NCBI GenBank assembly: GCA_026315105.1
Contig: CM048744.1
Location: 930,309,503-930,373,502, forward strand
DNA length: 64,000 nucleotides
Direction of reading: 5' to 3'
Origin: Locusta migratoria
Lineage: Eukaryota > Arthropoda > Insecta > Orthoptera > Acrididae
Shown one piece after another: positions 60,983-64,000 of this stretch (its first letter is position 1; each line of letters opens with the position of its first letter). The notes beneath the pieces were generated by a model, which worked only from the letters and a program-made list of their open reading frames with translations, had not been told where the DNA came from and did no database searches. The translations under genes were made by a program, and so were the position numbers.

Positions 60983-61134
60983 CCCCCCCCCCCCCCCCGC
61001 AGTATGGAGTACCCGTAGGCGGGGGGGGGGGGGAGTCACAGGCACTGGTAGATGCACTTGTAGAGAGCATCACACACACTGTGAGTTCTATCGACCCAGT
61101 ACAGAAGGGGGGGGGGGGGGGTAGCTGATGTACG
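60983..61134. repeat. poly-C and poly-G runs
   Basis: One run of about 16 C (60983) and two runs of 13-15 G (61021 and 61108) lie inside or beside the left LTR copy. Confidence 0.9.
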
Positions 61135-61332
61135 GTAGGGCCTTCAACAATGAAATTCTGCAATCTAGGAAACAGCGTAACTTGTCGCAAGAGTCACTGG
61201 CTTGAGCGAGAGCCACAGACCAGAACTACGACTAGCACAGTGCTTGATGGGAGCAGGAAGGCCTTGGAAGTAGTAGAATCACGGGCCAGTTGGAAATATT
61301 TGATAAGCTCGCATTTAGTAGTTGACATACAT

Positions 61333-61529
61333 ATGAGCTGACTGCAGTGGCCGAGGGGTCTGAGATGCTCCAGTCACGGTCTGCATGGCCACTACGGTTG
61401 GGGGTTCGAATCCCCTTGGGCATGGATATTTGTGCTGTCCTTAGGATAAGCTAGATGATAAGTAGTTTGTAAGTTTAGGGACTGATGACCCCCTAGTTAA
61501 GTCCCATAGACTATACAAACATTGGAACA
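61333..61529 (+). repeat. tRNA-derived SINE (type 1), diverged
   Basis: The head GACTGCAGTGGCCGAGGGGT, box B TTGGGGGTTCGAATCCCCTT and body GGGACTGATGACCCCCTAGT are clear. It is inserted in the gypsy relic beside its left LTR copy. Confidence 0.92.
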
Positions 61530-61649
61530 AACACATGATGATTATGTTATAGTTGCGTACCATGACGGACAGCTCAGTTGTGTGTGATGGGGTCACAGGG
61601 ATGGAGAATTGATTGCGGGGTTAGAGGGGGGAGGGGGCGAGAGAATCCT

Positions 61650-62810
61650 CTAAAGGAGGAGGAGAGAGAGGAGGTAGAGGAGCCAATGACAGACGAAGGT
61701 GCGTGAACCGAAGACTAAGGAGAGGGGGAGAAGTTCAGGAGAGAGAGGGAGGGGGACCTCGAACGAGGTGAAGGAAGAGGAAGGAGCCTCAGCCACAGGA
61801 GAGGAAGCAGGATCTAGGTGAGCAGGTTTTAGGCAATTAATGGAGATGATGGAAGATTTGCCATTGAGAAGGATGGTATAGGTGTTCGCTGCAGGAAGGG
61901 GGACAGGATAAGGACCAGTGCAAGGGTGGGTGGACGGTGTCATCACGCAAGAATACGAACTTGCAAGTCTGCAGGTCTGAAGGTACCCTTACAGGTGGAG
62001 GAGAGTGGCTGGCAGGATGGGAAGGGGAGGCTGCAGCACATTTGAGGCAGACACAGTCTACCAGGGAAGGGAGTTTCTCGAGCAAGGGGGGCGGGGATGG
62101 GGCAAGAAGCTCGCCCGGTAAAGCAAGATGTTGTTCGTATACGAATTCCGCAATGATGCCACAGAGTCTAATGCAGGCCAAGGAGGACCAGGGGAAGGGC
62201 ATCAAGCCATAGTGACCCGTGGCCCCTAAGGGCCATTTTTAGGTTCTGGTGCCACCACTCCACCCGCCCATTGCTCTGTGGATGGTAGTCAGTGATGGAT
62301 CTGGCGGATGCCACAAAAGTGACAGATGTTAGTGAAAAGGACACTCTCAAAATGGCGTCCCTGGTCAGTTGTAATGACCGAGGGGCAACCAAAGCGAGCA
62401 ATTCAGGTGGATATGAAAGCATGAGCGACAAACTCGGAAGTGATGTTGAGTAGAGGTTTGGCCTCCATCCACCTCGTGGTGCAGTCAATCATGGAAAGGA
62501 TGTACCGGTGACTGTCGACCGGTGGAAGGGGACCAACAAGATCCAAGTGGACGTGCTGGAATCTGCTGGACGAAGGAGGGAAGGAACTAAGCGAGGGGGA
62601 GGTGTGAGATAAGACCTTGTTCAGCTGACACATGACACAAGTACGGGTCCAAGCCTGACAATCCCACCTCATGTGCGCGAAACGAAACACTTGCACTCCA
62701 GGCATGTTGAGGCTTTGATTCCGTGTGTGCGCGCTCGTGCAACTTTTGGAAAATAGGAAAATGAAGAGAGTGGGGAATAAAGGGATGGAATTTGCCTGTC
62801 GAGGCATCAC
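61650..62810 (-). pseudogene. gypsy-type integrase, fragmented
   Basis: The minus strand gives CQAWTRTCVMCQLNKV (end of the zinc-binding domain), then RFQHVHLDLVGPLPPVDS with the first catalytic Asp region, YILSMIDCTTRWMEAKPLL, and SLVITTDQG-like and DYHPQSNGRVE words in other frames. The C-terminal end (61650-61946) has a Pro-rich reading after AANTYTILLNGKSSIIS. Several shifts break it. It is most like retroelements of the gypsy type with a GPLPP integrase signature. Confidence 0.72.
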
Positions 62811-63138
62811 ACCATATCTCGCTGGTGATGCCCAGAAAGGTGGTGCGGATGGGATCTAGGGAAGAGGAAGGGTCGGAGATGAGAAGGTTGCATGTTCATA
62901 TCATGTTGGGGTCACTACTGTGGAGGCTAATAGGGGCAGTGGAGCCCAATGACCACACACTTTCCAGTACACATGCTTTATTCAATGTTGTCGATACCAC
63001 GAACAAAGCATAGACTAAATTAAAAATGGTGGATGATACAAGAAGAGCAAGAACCAAAGATAGTCAGACATATATGACACTCGCATGGTGGCTAGCCTAG
63101 TCTCCAGTTCCTCTTCCATTAAACTAAAGAAAATGCTG

Positions 63139-63600
63139 TCACTTTTCTATCCATGAACTGTGCTTACAAGCCTGGAAGTAAAATTCCATTGAGTAGCTTT
63201 GACACTTCGCAGTTTCTTTACACTGAAGTAGGTTCAACACTTGGCATTTTCTTTTCATTGAAGGCTTTAAGAGTAAATGTTCGTGAAGTTGAAAGTGAGA
63301 AAAATGGGGTAACCCATTAAGAGAAACAAAGAACTGCATGGCTTCCTTAATAAAATGCAAAGATTGGAAACGTATGAGATTACATCTGTATCTATATTGG
63401 TGAGTGAAGGTAGCAGCAGGAGACTTGATTTTAATTAAAGTTTGAAGTCCAGAAAAAGGTCTGGCCATTACTGCGGCATCATTGAAAATTTGAGCAACAA
63501 GTTTTATGAACATATCATCTTTTTCTTTGGTTAGAACAGACATCAGTAAAATGTAGAAATGGTTTGCCAAGCATGTGCCCAATAAAAGTAGCCATATCAA
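63139..63600 (-). CDS. unassigned open frame, 153 codons
   Basis: The minus strand is open with a Met start and a hydrophobic first 20 residues. The rest is rich in His, Phe and Lys. I recognise no family, see no splice pattern and no ribosome-start context. It lies directly beside the gypsy relic, and could be chance, an unknown repeat, or an exon of another gene. Confidence 0.2.
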   Translation of the reverse strand: MIWLLLLGTCLANHFYILLMSVLTKEKDDMFIKLVAQIFNDAAVMARPFSGLQTLIKIKSPAATFTHQYRYRCNLIRFQSLHFIKEAMQFFVSLNGLPHFSHFQLHEHLLLKPSMKRKCQVLNLLQCKETAKCQSYSMEFYFQACKHSSWIEK

Positions 63601-64000
63601 TACCTGATTTAATCGACCGCTAACAATTCTGGTTACAGCATCTATTAGGTCATTCTGTATAAGAAGTGTGGTGCCACATGATAATTAGCCAAATATTATA
63701 GCAGTTCAAATGTCATTGTTTTTATTTAATAATGCCCCACTTTCATTGTGGTAGCTAAAAGAAATTTCTTCTTTTGGGAGAAATACTACTTTTCAATATA
63801 TTTATATTTTCTTTATAGCTTCTAACTGTGCAAACTGTCAGCATTTTTTTCTGATAATTCAGTGAATGGTCTACCCACTGAATGCTGAAAGTTATGTACT
63901 TTGTAAAAGATTTTATATGAGCTGTTGGTCTCTTATGTTTATCCAGGTTGCAAGACGTTTTCTCAGTTGGAAAACAAGCATAAGTGTGAAGTTTGTTTAG
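63601..64000. other. AT-rich end of the window, nothing recognised
   Basis: No coding or repeat family recognised. Confidence 0.5.

Larger units (their letters stand above)
60806..63107 (-). mobile_element. gypsy-type LTR retrotransposon relic
   Basis: Two direct copies of one sequence (60806-60990 and 62920-63107, sharing GATGATACAAGAAGAGCAAG and GGGGCAGTGGAGCCCAATGA) act as LTR remnants. Between them the minus strand encodes an integrase. gag, protease and RT are missing, so a large internal deletion joined the right LTR almost directly to the integrase. The left copy is followed by C and G runs (60983-61134). Confidence 0.72.

Noticed and set aside
60903..61190. Pro-rich frames around the C and G runs at 61.0-61.1 kb
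   Set aside because: They are translations of homopolymer runs in an LTR remnant, not a protein.
34544..64000. Next PKD2 exon (S3-S6, pore, EF hand)
   Set aside because: I looked for the expected motifs in the remaining frames and found none. All sizeable coding readings here belong to transposons. The exons probably lie beyond the window.

Overview
The window is eukaryotic, insect-like genomic DNA, most likely from a large-genome orthopteran such as a grasshopper or locust of the Schistocerca type. Three things point there. It is AT-rich with long introns and spliceosomal GT-AG exons. It is packed with insect transposons. It holds about 18 copies of a tRNA-derived SINE family that I associate from memory with Schistocerca assemblies; species assignment is inference. 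HOST GENE: one host gene is recognisable, a polycystin-2 (PKD2/TRPP) channel gene on the + strand. Six exons (3001-3111, 20711-20853, 20932-21063, 33766-33890, 34001-34225, 34315-34543) join in perfect phase. They encode 321 residues from just before transmembrane segment S1, through the whole extracellular polycystin (TOP) domain, to the start of S3. The 5' end of the gene and the exons for S3-S6, the pore and the C-terminus were not found and probably lie outside the window. Internal introns are either tiny (78, 110, 89 bp) or huge (17.6 and 12.7 kb, and at least 29 kb after the last exon seen), and the huge ones are full of transposons. LAYOUT: 0.4-1.1 kb, Tc1/mariner relic; 3.2-4.1 kb, foldback repeat with tRNA-like modules; 4.6-7.3 kb, decayed hAT with a nested MITE; 9-13.8 kb, a non-LTR element (CR1/Jockey-like) broken by a mariner, an inverted LINE, a SINE and an unrecognised 1.03-kb element; 14-15.3 kb, a LINE 3' end with a 411-bp tandem duplication; 15.8-19.2 kb, a Penelope-like element (PLE) with inverted pseudo-LTRs; 21.9-25.3 kb, an RTE-type LINE with a SINE in its endonuclease; 25.6-26.9 kb, a second PLE with 460-bp inverted pseudo-LTRs; 27-33.5 kb, LINE, mariner, RTE and MITE fragments; 35-49.7 kb, SINEs, Tc1/mariner relics and LINEs; 50.3-53.3 kb, a hAT element with exact 8-bp target duplication holding a LINE that itself holds a SINE; 53.5-56.8 kb, a nearly full-length RTE with 12-bp duplication; 57.4-58.6 kb, a TIR element; 60.8-63.1 kb, a gypsy-type relic with integrase. 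HOW IT FITS TOGETHER: apart from PKD2, everything recognised is mobile DNA in nested layers. Target-site duplications (TSDs) can be read for about 20 insertions, which fixes element boundaries and the order of events. The most unusual material is the pair of PLEs sharing one architecture (inverted pseudo-LTRs plus a 31-39 bp tail outside them at the 5' end), the TSD-bounded composite SINE with an amplified 3' tail, and the unrecognised 1.03-kb element with a 26-bp internal tandem array.
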